This document shows, one piece after another, positions 16,441 through 25,354 of a DNA stretch of 44,985 bases. Positions within the stretch are counted from its first letter, which is position 1. The number at the start of each line of letters is the position of its first letter. Origin of the DNA: an uncultured Caryophanales bacterium (GTDB lineage Bacteria; Bacillota_I; Bacilli_A; RF39; UBA660); the NCBI GenBank assembly GCA_947165475.1, contig CAMVAN010000003.1, positions 1 through 44,985 of the forward strand, written 5' to 3'. The position numbers and the translations under genes are program-made. Under the pieces are notes generated by a model. That model made no database searches and was not told the DNA's origin. It saw nothing but the letters and a program-made list of their open reading frames with translations.

Positions 16441-17217
16441 TTAACCTAATGCTACATCCAAGATCATCATTAAGATAAACCCGCACGCAAATCCTATTGT
16501 TCCCAAATTTGAATGTTTGCCAACCTGTGATTCTGGTATTAATTCTTCTACAACTACATATATCATAGCTCCTGCAGCAAATGATAATAAATAAGGTAAA
16601 ATTGGAACTACTAATGAAGTTAGTAAAATAGTAAGTCCTCCAAATATAGGTTCAACTATACCTGATAATGTTCCATATATAAATGACTTACTTTTAGTAT
16701 TTCCTTCTTCTTTTAATGGCATTGATATAATCGCACCCTCTGGAAAGTTTTGAATCGCAATTCCTATTGATAAAGCAATTGCTCCCATCATGGTAATCGA
16801 ACTATTACCACTAATTGCCCCAGCTAAAGCAACTCCAACAGCCATACCTTCTGGAATGTTATGAAGTGTTACAGCTAATACCATCATTGCAGATTTTCCT
16901 AATTTAGATTTTAATCCTTCTGGTTCTTTGCTTTTAATATGTAAATGGGGAATTATATTATCTAATATTAATAAGAATATAATTCCTAAAATGAATCCTA
17001 CGGTTGCTGGTAACCAAGCTATTATATTTTGCTCTTTTGCCATATCAATTGATGGAATAAGTAATGACCAGATGGAAGCAGCTACCATAACACCAGAAGC
17101 AAAACCTAATAATACTTTTTCGACTTTTTCATTTAATTTGTTTCTCATTAGGAATACCATTGCAGCTCCTAATATTGTTCCTAAGAACGGTATTAATAAA
17201 CCAATTAAAATATTCAT
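16441..17217 (-). CDS. ZIP-family metal transporter
   Basis: 258 residues, about eight membrane spans. Metal-site motifs HNIPEG at 119-124 and QNFPEG at 156-161 in spans 4 and 5 are the ZIP/ZupT hallmark; a short HLHIK histidine patch lies in the preceding loop. It imports divalent metals such as Zn, Fe or Mn. The ATG follows AAGGTG, six bases after the stop of the broken FeoA-like gene, placing it in the operon of the TetR-controlled exporter. The shared context with FeoA points to iron or manganese as well as zinc. Confidence 0.93.
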   Translation of the reverse strand: MNILIGLLIPFLGTILGAAMVFLMRNKLNEKVEKVLLGFASGVMVAASIWSLLIPSIDMAKEQNIIAWLPATVGFILGIIFLLILDNIIPHLHIKSKEPEGLKSKLGKSAMMVLAVTLHNIPEGMAVGVALAGAISGNSSITMMGAIALSIGIAIQNFPEGAIISMPLKEEGNTKSKSFIYGTLSGIVEPIFGGLTILLTSLVVPILPYLLSFAAGAMIYVVVEELIPESQVGKHSNLGTIGFACGFILMMILDVALG

Positions 17218-17222
17218 CTATT

Positions 17223-17492
17223 TCACCTTCTTTTAAATAGTGATAGTCTATTTGGTGAATCTTTATCTTTCTTTAATATTATACCATAAACATGGTCACT
17301 TACTTCACTATTAATTGCTATTCTTGAATCAAATACTTGAACAATCATATTATCATCATTTTTATTAATAACATTTATTATAGAGGCAGGAATAAAACCT
17401 AAATTTTGAAGATGCCTTTTTCTTTATTCTGTACCTTCTAAATATTTAATACTAAATTGATTTTCTTTATTACATTCTCTCAATTTATTCAT
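17223..17492 (-). pseudogene. FeoA-domain gene with a premature stop
   Basis: A 90-codon frame matching the small SH3-like FeoA domain: FSIKYLEGTE, then TAA, then RKRHLQNLGFIPASIINVIN, and an end with DSRIAINSEVSDHVYGI. The TAA sits where FeoA proteins continue unbroken, so the protein would stop at 23 residues. FeoA domains assist ferrous iron uptake by FeoB or act inside metal regulators. It overlaps the end of the ABC permease gene (ATG at 17492, AAGGAAATG upstream) and leads into the ZIP gene. Probably a one-base nonsense mutation. Confidence 0.75.
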
Positions 17493-17493
17493 T

Positions 17494-19863
17494 TTACTCA
17501 TTTCCTTTTAAACTTGTAACCATATCTATTTTCTTAATTTTTCTAGCTAAAAACTTAGATACTAAATAAGATATAACAAATGTTCCTATAGCTGATAATA
17601 TGTAAGTTCTAGCAGTTATAAATGCACCAAAATCATAATGTTCTTCTATAGCTGTTTTAAATAACCAATCAGTTAAATAAAAACCTAATGGAAGACCAAT
17701 TATAATTGATATTATTGCTATCCAATTATTTTGTTTAATAAAGATATTCTCTATTTGTTTATCTTTAAATCCTAATACTTTTAATGTAGCAAATTGATAT
17801 TGTTTTTCTGTATATGAAAGTATTCCTAGATTATAAATAATAATACCTCCAAGAAGAATTGCAATTGATATTATCAATACTAACATTGTTTTCATCATAG
17901 ATAGCATCCCTCTCATACCATCTTTTAAATTATCAATATTTTGAATTGCTTCTACATTTTTAATATCTTTAGTTTTACTTAAATCATTATTGGTATACAT
18001 TGCATCAGGTTTATATTTTATGCCTAAACTCTCTAAATACTTTCTAGTCATAGTTACATTTTGATTTTGGGGATCCTTATTAAATCCGATTATCTCTGAT
18101 GTGTAATAATTGTTATCACCATAAATATGCCATGTTATTTTATCTTCAATTTTATATCCTTTTGTCTCTGCAAGTTTATAAGTAACATAAACTCCATTAT
18201 CATTTGGTTTTGGAACAAATTCATTTTTTCTATTAACAAATCTTACATAATTACCAGCATCAGTAACAAAAATATTATTTGATTCTCTTTTACCCTCATT
18301 ACCTTTTATTTCTATTCCTAAACTTTGAGATGTATACTCGCCATATTTATCATACAATTCTTTTAATTCATTATCAGTTAAATTTTCTTTTAAATTTAAT
18401 TTATAGTCAAAATTGTATAAATCTTCAAACTGTAATTTAACAAAGAAGTTCATTGAATCTAACATGCCTAATGCACAAACAATTAAAGTACAACATCCAA
18501 CAACTCCAGCAAGACCCATGAATGTTCTCATTTTATTTCTAAATATATCTCTTATATTCCAAATTGACTCAAAGCTCAACTTCCTGAAGAAACCTTTTTT
18601 AGTTATATTAAGCGCATTACCTTTAATACTTGGCACTTTTGTTCGAAGTGTTTCAGCTGGATTTTCTTTTAAGATACTTCTACCTGTTATATAAGTAATA
18701 ACTCCTACTACTAAAATAACCATTATAGCAACTAAATAACTACTTGAATTCATTGCTGGAACACCATTAGGTATCTCAAAGAATTCCATTTCTAAATTAA
18801 TAAATATGCTGCCAATTAGGTAATAACCTAATACTAATCCTAATATAGAAGCAAATATACTAATCCAAAAACCATAACCAATGTAATGAAATAATATTTT
18901 GTTATTACTAAATCCTAAAGCTTTTAATGTACCAATTTGAATTCTTTGATTTTTAACAACTCTAGTCATTGTAGTAATAACTGAAAGCATTGCTATAAAT
19001 AAGAATATACCAGAGAACACTCCTACATAAGTTTTACCTTCATCTATTTCACCTTGATATGCAACATATGATGCTGTATCTTCAATATTGATTATAGCTT
19101 TAGCATTTTCCACTCTATCTTCTATATTGTTTTTAACATCATCTCTTTTATCATTGTTTTTGACATCAACCATTATGCTCGAAAATGGTATATATTCTTT
19201 ATAATCAAAATTAGTCATTGCCATATTGAATACTTTTTCATCTGTTATACCAGCTTCTTTCATAACTAATCCTTTGATATAAGATTCTGTTATCTCATTT
19301 ATACTCATATAGGCAAATCCAAATTCTTTTCTATCTGGATATAATTCTGATTCATCTCTTGTATCATATAAATGATCTGGAACATTAATAAGTCCTAAAA
19401 CTTCTTCGTGTAATTCCATGCTTTCATACTTAACAAGAATTGTATCTCCAACTTTTATATTATTTTCTTCTGCATAAAAATTATCTAGCCATACACCACT
19501 TTTATTAGGATTGAATTCTTCTCCATCAATAATATAAAATTTAGAAATATTATTTGACTCAATGAAATCTAAAAGTAAAACTTTATCTTCATCTGTAGTT
19601 GCAGTTACTGATAATTTTAATTCTGCATTTTTAACATTATCTATCTTTTTAATTAAATCTAAATCATTATGATTTAATAGTCCCATAACGTTTAGATCTT
19701 GTAGATTATTTTCAGAATAAAACTTATCTGCAGTTTTTTGCATACCATCCATATATGCTTTAATTCCTGAATAAGCCATTATTCCTATCATAATCATTAA
19801 AAAGATTGTTATAAACTGAGATAAATTCTTACGAATATCTCTAAACATCTTCCTTTTTAGCAT
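17494..19863 (-). CDS. MacB/FtsX-type ABC transporter permease
   Basis: 789 residues from the ATG at 19863; a longer frame from 19929 would overlap the ATPase gene by 65 bases. A first span (about 12-35 in this numbering) is followed by a large extracellular domain, three spans (FtsX domain 1, about 280-410), a fourth start-like span (NKMRTFMGLAGVVGCCTLIVCA), a second extracellular region, and a second FtsX triplet at the C-terminus. This duplicated layout fits large permeases of LolCDE/YknZ-like and lipid or peptide exporters. It pairs with the ATPase directly upstream, one base away. Confidence 0.88.
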   Translation of the reverse strand: MLKRKMFRDIRKNLSQFITIFLMIMIGIMAYSGIKAYMDGMQKTADKFYSENNLQDLNVMGLLNHNDLDLIKKIDNVKNAELKLSVTATTDEDKVLLLDFIESNNISKFYIIDGEEFNPNKSGVWLDNFYAEENNIKVGDTILVKYESMELHEEVLGLINVPDHLYDTRDESELYPDRKEFGFAYMSINEITESYIKGLVMKEAGITDEKVFNMAMTNFDYKEYIPFSSIMVDVKNNDKRDDVKNNIEDRVENAKAIINIEDTASYVAYQGEIDEGKTYVGVFSGIFLFIAMLSVITTMTRVVKNQRIQIGTLKALGFSNNKILFHYIGYGFWISIFASILGLVLGYYLIGSIFINLEMEFFEIPNGVPAMNSSSYLVAIMVILVVGVITYITGRSILKENPAETLRTKVPSIKGNALNITKKGFFRKLSFESIWNIRDIFRNKMRTFMGLAGVVGCCTLIVCALGMLDSMNFFVKLQFEDLYNFDYKLNLKENLTDNELKELYDKYGEYTSQSLGIEIKGNEGKRESNNIFVTDAGNYVRFVNRKNEFVPKPNDNGVYVTYKLAETKGYKIEDKITWHIYGDNNYYTSEIIGFNKDPQNQNVTMTRKYLESLGIKYKPDAMYTNNDLSKTKDIKNVEAIQNIDNLKDGMRGMLSMMKTMLVLIISIAILLGGIIIYNLGILSYTEKQYQFATLKVLGFKDKQIENIFIKQNNWIAIISIIIGLPLGFYLTDWLFKTAIEEHYDFGAFITARTYILSAIGTFVISYLVSKFLARKIKKIDMVTSLKGNE

Positions 19864-19864
19864 A

Positions 19865-20566
19865 TTACCACTTAACCTCATCGATTGTTTTTGGATGCTT
19901 GTTAAGTTCATTTGATACAACTTTACCATTCTTTATTCTAATAACTCTGTCCGCGATATCAGCAATTAAAGAGTTATGTGTAACGATTATTACTGTTGTA
20001 TCCTCATCGCTTTGCTTTCTTAGTAGTTTTAATATTTCTACTCCTGTTTTAGAATCAAGTGCTCCAGTTGGTTCATCACAAAGCAGAACTTTTGGATTTT
20101 TCATTATTGCTCTTGCAATAGAAACTCTTTGTTGTTCTCCACCAGATAATTCCTGTGGAAATTTATCAGCATGTTTTGATAATCCAACGCTTTTTAATAC
20201 ACTCGCCGAATCTTTAGATGTATTAGTTACATCTTTTATTAAATTAATATTTTCATCTACTGTTAAAGTAGGCATTATATTATAAAATTGAAATATAAAT
20301 CCAACATCATGAGCTCTATATCTAGTAAGTTCTTTGTCATTAAACTGCGCTATATCATCCTCACCAATGATAATAGATCCAGATGTTGCTTTATCCATTC
20401 CTCCAAGAAGATTCAACAAAGTAGATTTACCAGCACCAGAAGGTCCAAGTATAACTACAAACTCTCCTTGATTAATACTTAAATCTATTCCATCTAAAGC
20501 ATTAAATTCTTTTTCGCCAACTATATATGTTTTCTTAACATTTTTTAATTCTATAAAGTTTTTCAT
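19865..20566 (-). CDS. ABC transporter ATP-binding protein (LolD/MacB type)
   Basis: 233 residues. Walker A GPSGAGKST at 41-49, Q-loop near IFQFYNIMPTL, signature LSGGEQQRVSIARA at about 140, Walker B VLLCDEPTGALD at 160-171 and a THN switch histidine. GEQQR and TGALD are typical of the MacB/LolD/SalX group that pairs with FtsX permeases. The ATG at 20566 has AGAGGT. A strong promoter and an inverted-repeat operator stand directly upstream, next to the divergent TetR gene. Confidence 0.95.
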   Translation of the reverse strand: MKNFIELKNVKKTYIVGEKEFNALDGIDLSINQGEFVVILGPSGAGKSTLLNLLGGMDKATSGSIIIGEDDIAQFNDKELTRYRAHDVGFIFQFYNIMPTLTVDENINLIKDVTNTSKDSASVLKSVGLSKHADKFPQELSGGEQQRVSIARAIMKNPKVLLCDEPTGALDSKTGVEILKLLRKQSDEDTTVIIVTHNSLIADIADRVIRIKNGKVVSNELNKHPKTIDEVKW

Positions 20567-20580
20567 TTTGTACCTCTTTC

Positions 20581-20606
20581 TTAATATGAAACATATTTCA
20601 TATTAA
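20581..20606. promoter_or_regulatory. TetR-type operator (11-bp perfect inverted repeat)
   Basis: TTAATATGAAA and TTTCATATTAA face each other around CATA. The site directly abuts the -10 box of the exporter promoter, covering the transcription start, so binding would block the operon. The likely binder is the divergent TetR protein at 20702. Confidence 0.8.
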
Positions 20607-20634
20607 TTATATTCTTCGCAAAAAAAATAGTCAA
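20606..20634 (-). promoter_or_regulatory. Promoter of the TetR-controlled exporter operon
   Basis: TTGACT (20629-20634) and a perfect TATAAT (20606-20611) with a 17-base spacer. One of the best promoters in the window. Confidence 0.85.
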
Positions 20635-20675
20635 TAAAAAAGATTAATTTTTTTTCATATATATAAAAATTATGC

Positions 20676-20681
20676 TATAAT
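20676..20681 (+). promoter_or_regulatory. -10 box of the TetR gene
   Basis: TATAAT 21 bases before the TetR start. The -35 region (TTTCAT or TTTTCA at 17-18 bases) is weak, fitting low-level or autoregulated expression. Confidence 0.5.
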
Positions 20682-20701
20682 CTACTTATGAGGTGACTTG
20701 C

Positions 20702-21313
20702 ATGATTGGTAATATTAGAGAACCAAAACAACAAAGAGCCATTATGAAGAAAGAAAAAATAATAAAGGCAGGTTTTGATCTTATTTGTGAAAATGGATAC
20801 TATAATACCAATACTGCTGAAATTGCAAAGGAAGCTGGAGTATCTACTGGAATCGTGTACCAATACTTTAAAGATAAATATGACATTTTAATTGAAGGAT
20901 TAGAAAAATATGGTAATGACATATTTTTTCCTATGTTGAAAACTAAAGATGTAAAATTCGATAAAAAAGATTTTGATAAATTGCTCAAGCAAATGATTAA
21001 TCACTATATTAACAACCATAAAGTATCTAATGTAGCTCATGAGGAAATTATGTCTATGGTACACTCTGATAAAAGGGTTGCTAATTACTATTATAAAAGA
21101 GAATTAGAAATGACTAACTTTCTTAAAGAAATATTATTAAATAATAATTTTAAAAACGATAATCTATATGAAAAAGTTCATATAATGATGGGATTAATTG
21201 ATAACTTATGTCATGAAGTTACTTATCATAAACATGATAATATGAATTATGATATTATGACAAATCTTGTAATTGAAAATATTAAAAATTTATTTAAAAA
21301 CGACTTAGATTAG
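20702..21313 (+). CDS. TetR-family transcriptional regulator
   Basis: About 203 residues from the ATG at 20702, with GAGGTG six bases upstream; an in-frame GTG at 20693 lies inside that site. The N-terminal helix-turn-helix is clear: KIIKAGFDLICENGYYNTNTAEIAKEAG followed by VSTGIVYQYFKDKYDIL. The C-terminal domain binds an unknown inducer. Divergent from the MacB-type exporter, with a palindromic operator between them, so it most likely represses the exporter/FeoA/ZIP operon. Intact. Confidence 0.94.
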   Translation: MIGNIREPKQQRAIMKKEKIIKAGFDLICENGYYNTNTAEIAKEAGVSTGIVYQYFKDKYDILIEGLEKYGNDIFFPMLKTKDVKFDKKDFDKLLKQMINHYINNHKVSNVAHEEIMSMVHSDKRVANYYYKRELEMTNFLKEILLNNNFKNDNLYEKVHIMMGLIDNLCHEVTYHKHDNMNYDIMTNLVIENIKNLFKNDLD

Positions 21314-21321
21314 TCGTTTTT
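21296..21321 (+). terminator. Terminator after the TetR gene (bidirectional)
   Basis: Perfect ten-base arms (21296-21305 with 21312-21321) and a six-base loop; the TetR stop codon lies in the stem. A-rich and T-rich flanks allow action on both strands, so it also serves the GNAT gene. Confidence 0.8.
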
Positions 21322-21355
21322 GTGTGTTCGTAAAAACAAAAAATATTCCAAACAG

Positions 21356-21760
21356 TTATTTCATCACTTTTTCAAATCTAAACATTCCATCATCTTCTGC
21401 ATAACAATCAAGTGGTCTATTAGAATCTGGATGATTATCATTAAAGTATTCTACTATATGAAATTTTAATTTATTAACATAGAAATGAATATTTCTTTTA
21501 TCAAAATATGGAGTACATGTTTCCCATACTTCAGTATCTGTGTATAACTTTTCTATTTTTTTCCAAATAGTTTGCCCTATTCCTTTACTTTGAACTCCTA
21601 CTTTTACAAATAAGAAATCTAGATGATTATGATTATTCTCATTTATTGTTACAATAACTCCACCTACAATTTCATTATTTTCAATCATTTCATAAGCATA
21701 ACTGTTTGGATTATTTAAATTTTCATTTATATCTTTATCTCTTAATTTTATTAATTCCAA
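21356..21760 (-). CDS. GNAT-family N-acetyltransferase
   Basis: 134 residues. The acetyl-CoA loop appears in VKVGVQSKGIGQTIWKKIEKLY, the Q/R-x-x-G-x-G/A motif A, preceded by NHLDFLFV. The end, FHIVEYFNDNHPD, matches the fourth motif of small GNAT enzymes. Substrate unknown. The start is taken as the TTG at 21760 because AGGTGATT stands before it; an in-frame GTG at 21769 is part of that site. Stand-alone gene between TetR and the CPBP protease. Confidence 0.85.
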   Translation of the reverse strand: MELIKLRDKDINENLNNPNSYAYEMIENNEIVGGVIVTINENNHNHLDFLFVKVGVQSKGIGQTIWKKIEKLYTDTEVWETCTPYFDKRNIHFYVNKLKFHIVEYFNDNHPDSNRPLDCYAEDDGMFRFEKVMK

Positions 21761-21813
21761 TTTAATCACCTATAATTATTATACAATCAAAAAGAAGAAT
21801 TTTTGCATTCTCC

Positions 21814-21827
21814 TAATATCTTAATAT
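21814..21827 (-). repeat. Recurrent 3'-UTR motif, copy 4
   Basis: Identical to copy 1. It starts seven bases after the CPBP protease stop codon and is followed on the minus strand by a small hairpin and TTCTTTTTG. Confidence 0.6.
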
Positions 21828-21833
21828 GGTACT

Positions 21834-22586
21834 CTATATAAATATAAGCATAAGGATATCTGCAATTAAATGACATAATCCGTGCGATACAATTGCATAT
21901 CTAATATTATATTTTCTATAAAGATATCCAAATGCTAAACCTAATCCACCATTAAATAAGAAACATCTAATAATTAATATTGGTGTTAATGTTGTCATAG
22001 TTACAGTTGATGGAAGATGTCCAGTTGCAAATAATAATGCTACTAATATATTAGCAATTACATATACAAAAGTTGGTATTTCTTTTTTCTTCATTACTTT
22101 AGATATGATAAATACTATTAATGACATAAAGAATAGTCTCATCATTACTTCTTCAATAATACCACCTACTAATAATCCCCCTATAATTTTATATATTGTA
22201 GGTTTAACTGTATATTGTTCTAAAACCCAAGTATTTATTGATCCAAATATTAATTTATCTCCAGGGAATAGAATTAATGCACCTATTATAGTAATAATAA
22301 TTGTAGCTACAATAGCTTTCTTATCTATTTTAAAATCATTCCATAAATCAATCTTCTTAGATAAGAATATACCAATACTAGCAAGTATTATTCCATATAG
22401 TATTCCATATTGAATAGATGAAGAAACACCAAGTATTTCTTTAGTTATATTTTGTTCTTGTATTTGTTTTAATAATTCAGAAGATAAAGAATCATAATAA
22501 TATATTCCTGTACAATAGCCACCTATTAATCCACCAATCAATACTAATAATAAAAACTTCCAATTCTCTTTAATAATTTTTTTCAT
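21834..22586 (-). CDS. CPBP-family intramembrane metalloprotease
   Basis: 250 residues with about seven spans. The Abi/CPBP motifs are complete: EEVMMR (Glu145, Glu146, Arg150), FATGH (His190) and SHGLCH (His235, His239). Bacterial members are linked to bacteriocin immunity, prenyl-related or membrane-protein processing. Its ATG overlaps the stop codon of the decayed XRE/zinc-ribbon gene (TAATG), so translation was coupled to a regulator that is now broken. Confidence 0.9.
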   Translation of the reverse strand: MKKIIKENWKFLLLVLIGGLIGGYCTGIYYYDSLSSELLKQIQEQNITKEILGVSSSIQYGILYGIILASIGIFLSKKIDLWNDFKIDKKAIVATIIITIIGALILFPGDKLIFGSINTWVLEQYTVKPTIYKIIGGLLVGGIIEEVMMRLFFMSLIVFIISKVMKKKEIPTFVYVIANILVALLFATGHLPSTVTMTTLTPILIIRCFLFNGGLGLAFGYLYRKYNIRYAIVSHGLCHLIADILMLIFI

Positions 22587-23183
22587 TATTTATTTTCTCC
22601 CTTATTCATAACTTTTTTAGACCAACTTATTTTACCACATTTAGGACATTGAAAATATCTTGTTGTATCTAAATGAGTAGAAAACATTACTTTCCAGTAT
22701 GAATCTGGGGCATATCTATGGTGACATTTCCTGCATTCATAATATCCAGCATTTATTTCAAGTTTAAAGGCATATAAGGCTACAATAACTAAAATGACAG
22801 TGAATATGGAAACAATAATACCAAATAAAGCCCCTTCTCCTAATGTGTATGACGCAAGTAATGTTATACCTATATAAATGCAACTGTGGTAATAGCTAAA
22901 ACATACATATCCGTTATCATCTTTTTGTTTTTTAATTCTTCTTGTTTAGCAAGTTCTAATAATAATTTTTCATTTTTCTTTGCATAATCTTGCATATCAA
23001 TTCTTTCACCATTTAAAAGTTCATTGACATTTATATCAAGTATATTACACAAGTCTAGCAACCTCTTTCGCATTTTGATACAACACAATCAGTAATAAAT
23101 AATTTTTCTGCTAATTGTTCTTGCGTAACCTTTTTATCTTTCCTACAATTAGCAATAAATTTTCCAATCTTAATTAAATCCAT
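22586..23183 (-). pseudogene. Decayed XRE regulator with membrane span and zinc ribbon
   Basis: The ATG at 23183 has AAAGGAG. An XRE helix-turn-helix begins well (IGKFIANCRKDKKVTQEQLAEKLF, ITD..VSK.ERG) but has Cys at the usual Trp, and then about nine codons are missing with a frame change. The frame resumes as LLDLCNILDINVNELLNGE, as in relatives. A further one-base shift near 22880 breaks the membrane part (YIGITLLASYTLGEG). The C-terminus carries two CxxC pairs (YECRKCHHRY and FQCPKCGK), a zinc ribbon. Once a DNA-binding membrane regulator of the CPBP gene; now dead. Confidence 0.8.
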
Positions 23184-23199
23184 GAACTTTTCTCCTTTC

Positions 23200-23224
23200 A
23201 TGACTTAATTATAAAATAAGTCAT
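23200..23224. promoter_or_regulatory. Inverted repeat over the -10 box of the XRE gene
   Basis: ATGACTTA (23200-23207) and TAAGTCAT (23217-23224) flank TATAAT (23208-23213). A likely autoregulatory operator of the decayed XRE gene. The -35 is weak. Confidence 0.55.
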
Positions 23225-23352
23225 TTATTAGTTATACATACCAATGGTTGAGTTGATACCCTATATCTATTTTACCATAAAAATAGTGAATATTTTTATT
23301 TATTAATGAACACAATATTACTAATTTATGATTCAAACTATGTACAAAATGG

Positions 23353-23379
23353 TTCTAAAGCCAATTTGGGGCTTTTTTT
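23353..23379 (+). terminator. Hairpin with T7 tail behind the surface-protein operon
   Basis: AAAGCC and GGCTTT pair around seven bases and are followed by a T tail on the plus strand. It lies just beyond the stop codon of the minus-strand surface-protein gene; the T tail faces the other strand, so its role there is uncertain. The remainder of 23225-23412 shows nothing else. Confidence 0.4.
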
Positions 23380-23412
23380 GTCAAAAAGAAAAACTCGTAT
23401 TTTCCCTTTATT

Positions 23413-25344
23413 TTAAGAACCAGGAGTAAATGTTCCGTTTTTCCATACACCATTGACTTTAGAAAATTCTGGGAGTACAGGAACACCTGCAAACATCCTA
23501 GTAAAATCTGCAGTTTTAGAAACATTCCATTCATTAATAGAACTAGCATTATTTATCTTATTATCACCATCAAACATACTTCGATAATTATTCACTTGAG
23601 AAACATCCCAATTTTCTATTCCATTTAATGATTCTAAAGAATAACAATCTCTAAACATATAGGACATATCTGTCACACTAATAGTATTCCAATTTATAAA
23701 ATTATCTAGAGAAGTTAAATTAGTACCTATAAATGCAGCGGACATATTTTTTATATTAGACACATCCCAATCTTTCATAAATTCTGTACTATCTAAATTC
23801 CAATTATTATAAAAAATATCTTGTATTGTAGTGACGTTAGAGGTATCTAATATTTTTAAAAAAGTATAGTCTTCTATCACATTATTATTATAGAAAGCAA
23901 AAGACATATCCGTAACATTACTAGTATCGAACTTATCAGATAAGATGATTCTTTTTAATATTGCTTTCGTTCCATCAGCTGGTGTTCCCATACCTATCAT
24001 AAAACTCATATCCTTTAAGGATGAAGTATTCCAATTCGATAAATCAATTTCTTCTAATTTTAAATTCGTTAAAAACATCATACTCATATTTTCTACATTT
24101 TCAACATTCCAATTCTTAATGGCATCAATATTATTCAAATACAGATTTGTTGAAAATAAAGAATTCATTGTTGTAACCTTAGATGTATTCCAATTCTCTA
24201 AACCAGATAAACTTTCCAAACAATATATATTAAGAAAAGAGGATGACATACTTTCTACATTTGAAGTATTCCAATTTTTCAAATATGACAAATCTTTCAA
24301 TGATGTTAATGATAATAAAGAATTCATATTTTTATTATTCGAAACATCAAATGTTTCTAATCCAACTATGTTGTTTAGTAATTGTATATGATTAAACATA
24401 AAACTAGCATCTTCATTTAAAGAAGGAGTCTTATCCTCACTCCACCAATAGATTGTTTCATTATCATACCACATATAAATGGGATATTCTGATTCAGGAG
24501 TAGATACAATATTTTTTTCTTCCTTATTGATACTATCTGGTTCAACTTCCGAATATTGAATAGATGTAATTAATTTATCTTGAAAAGCATAAGCATTTGT
24601 AACCGTAGAAGTATCATCTCCAGCTAACTGTTTCATCTTTATATTTACTTCTTTACCAGACAAGAAAGTAGCCTCCTTGGCATCAATTTTTAAATTTAGA
24701 TGAATATCTAATGTACAAGTACAGATTGCATTTACCATTTTTGGAAGAATAAATAGTGACAGAATAGCTATCATAATAGAAACTTTTTTAGAATTTTTTC
24801 TTTGTATGATTAATCCCCCTATTATAATAGCGAAAATTAGAAAAATAATAAAAACATTATTCTTAGTTTCAGGATTAAGGATAGTTCCAGATTCATTAAC
24901 GAAATGAAAGGAAACTTGACTATTACTCGTATAAACTCCATTAGAAAGAGTTTCTACTTGTGGCTTTATTTCATAATTTAATCGTAAATAAATAACCTTT
25001 TCTTCTCCTGCTTTGATAATATTAGAATCATCTTCATAACGAATATCATAATTGATATAATCTTTTGTAAGCTGAGTCTTATCAAATACATAATCACTAT
25101 TAGAAGTATTTTTTATAACGGCTTTATAAGTAATAGAATCTCCTACAACATTCATTTTTGTATTCAAATGAATTTGATTATGATCATTACTCGCAGTAGA
25201 GGTTTCTTCAGCATTTCCGCTTACTTCACTTAATTCTACTTTTTCTATTTTGATATCTGTTTTTTTACATTCTTCAGCCTGAATCGTAAAGGGAAATAAA
25301 AATAACATAAATATAATTAGAAATACAATTTTTTTTATTTTCAT
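23413..25344 (-). CDS. DUF285 leucine-rich repeat surface protein
   Basis: 643 residues. Signal peptide 1-23 (ATG at 25344, AAGGTG upstream; longer frame rejected). Residues 24-155 form an extracellular domain. NPETKNN at 157-163, span 164-181 and the basic QRKNSKK resemble an LPxTG-type cell-wall sorting signal, but the protein then continues with a second hydrophobic stretch (188-205) and a large BspA/DUF285 repeat region (repeats of about 25-30 residues with W-N-T-S-N-V and M-S-x-M-F). These repeats often mediate adhesion. Paralog of the gene directly upstream, ten bases apart. Confidence 0.88.
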   Translation of the reverse strand: MKIKKIVFLIIFMLFLFPFTIQAEECKKTDIKIEKVELSEVSGNAEETSTASNDHNQIHLNTKMNVVGDSITYKAVIKNTSNSDYVFDKTQLTKDYINYDIRYEDDSNIIKAGEEKVIYLRLNYEIKPQVETLSNGVYTSNSQVSFHFVNESGTILNPETKNNVFIIFLIFAIIIGGLIIQRKNSKKVSIMIAILSLFILPKMVNAICTCTLDIHLNLKIDAKEATFLSGKEVNIKMKQLAGDDTSTVTNAYAFQDKLITSIQYSEVEPDSINKEEKNIVSTPESEYPIYMWYDNETIYWWSEDKTPSLNEDASFMFNHIQLLNNIVGLETFDVSNNKNMNSLLSLTSLKDLSYLKNWNTSNVESMSSSFLNIYCLESLSGLENWNTSKVTTMNSLFSTNLYLNNIDAIKNWNVENVENMSMMFLTNLKLEEIDLSNWNTSSLKDMSFMIGMGTPADGTKAILKRIILSDKFDTSNVTDMSFAFYNNNVIEDYTFLKILDTSNVTTIQDIFYNNWNLDSTEFMKDWDVSNIKNMSAAFIGTNLTSLDNFINWNTISVTDMSYMFRDCYSLESLNGIENWDVSQVNNYRSMFDGDNKINNASSINEWNVSKTADFTRMFAGVPVLPEFSKVNGVWKNGTFTPGS

Positions 25345-25354
25345 AAAACACCTT

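Noticed and set aside
17494..19929. Longer start of the FtsX-type permease at 19929.
   Set aside because: It would overlap the ATPase gene by 65 bases with no ribosome binding site; the ATG at 19863 fits directly after the ATPase stop.
23355..23549. 64-residue minus ORF overlapping the end of the DUF285 gene.
   Set aside because: Out-of-frame shadow of the repeat region without a start signal.
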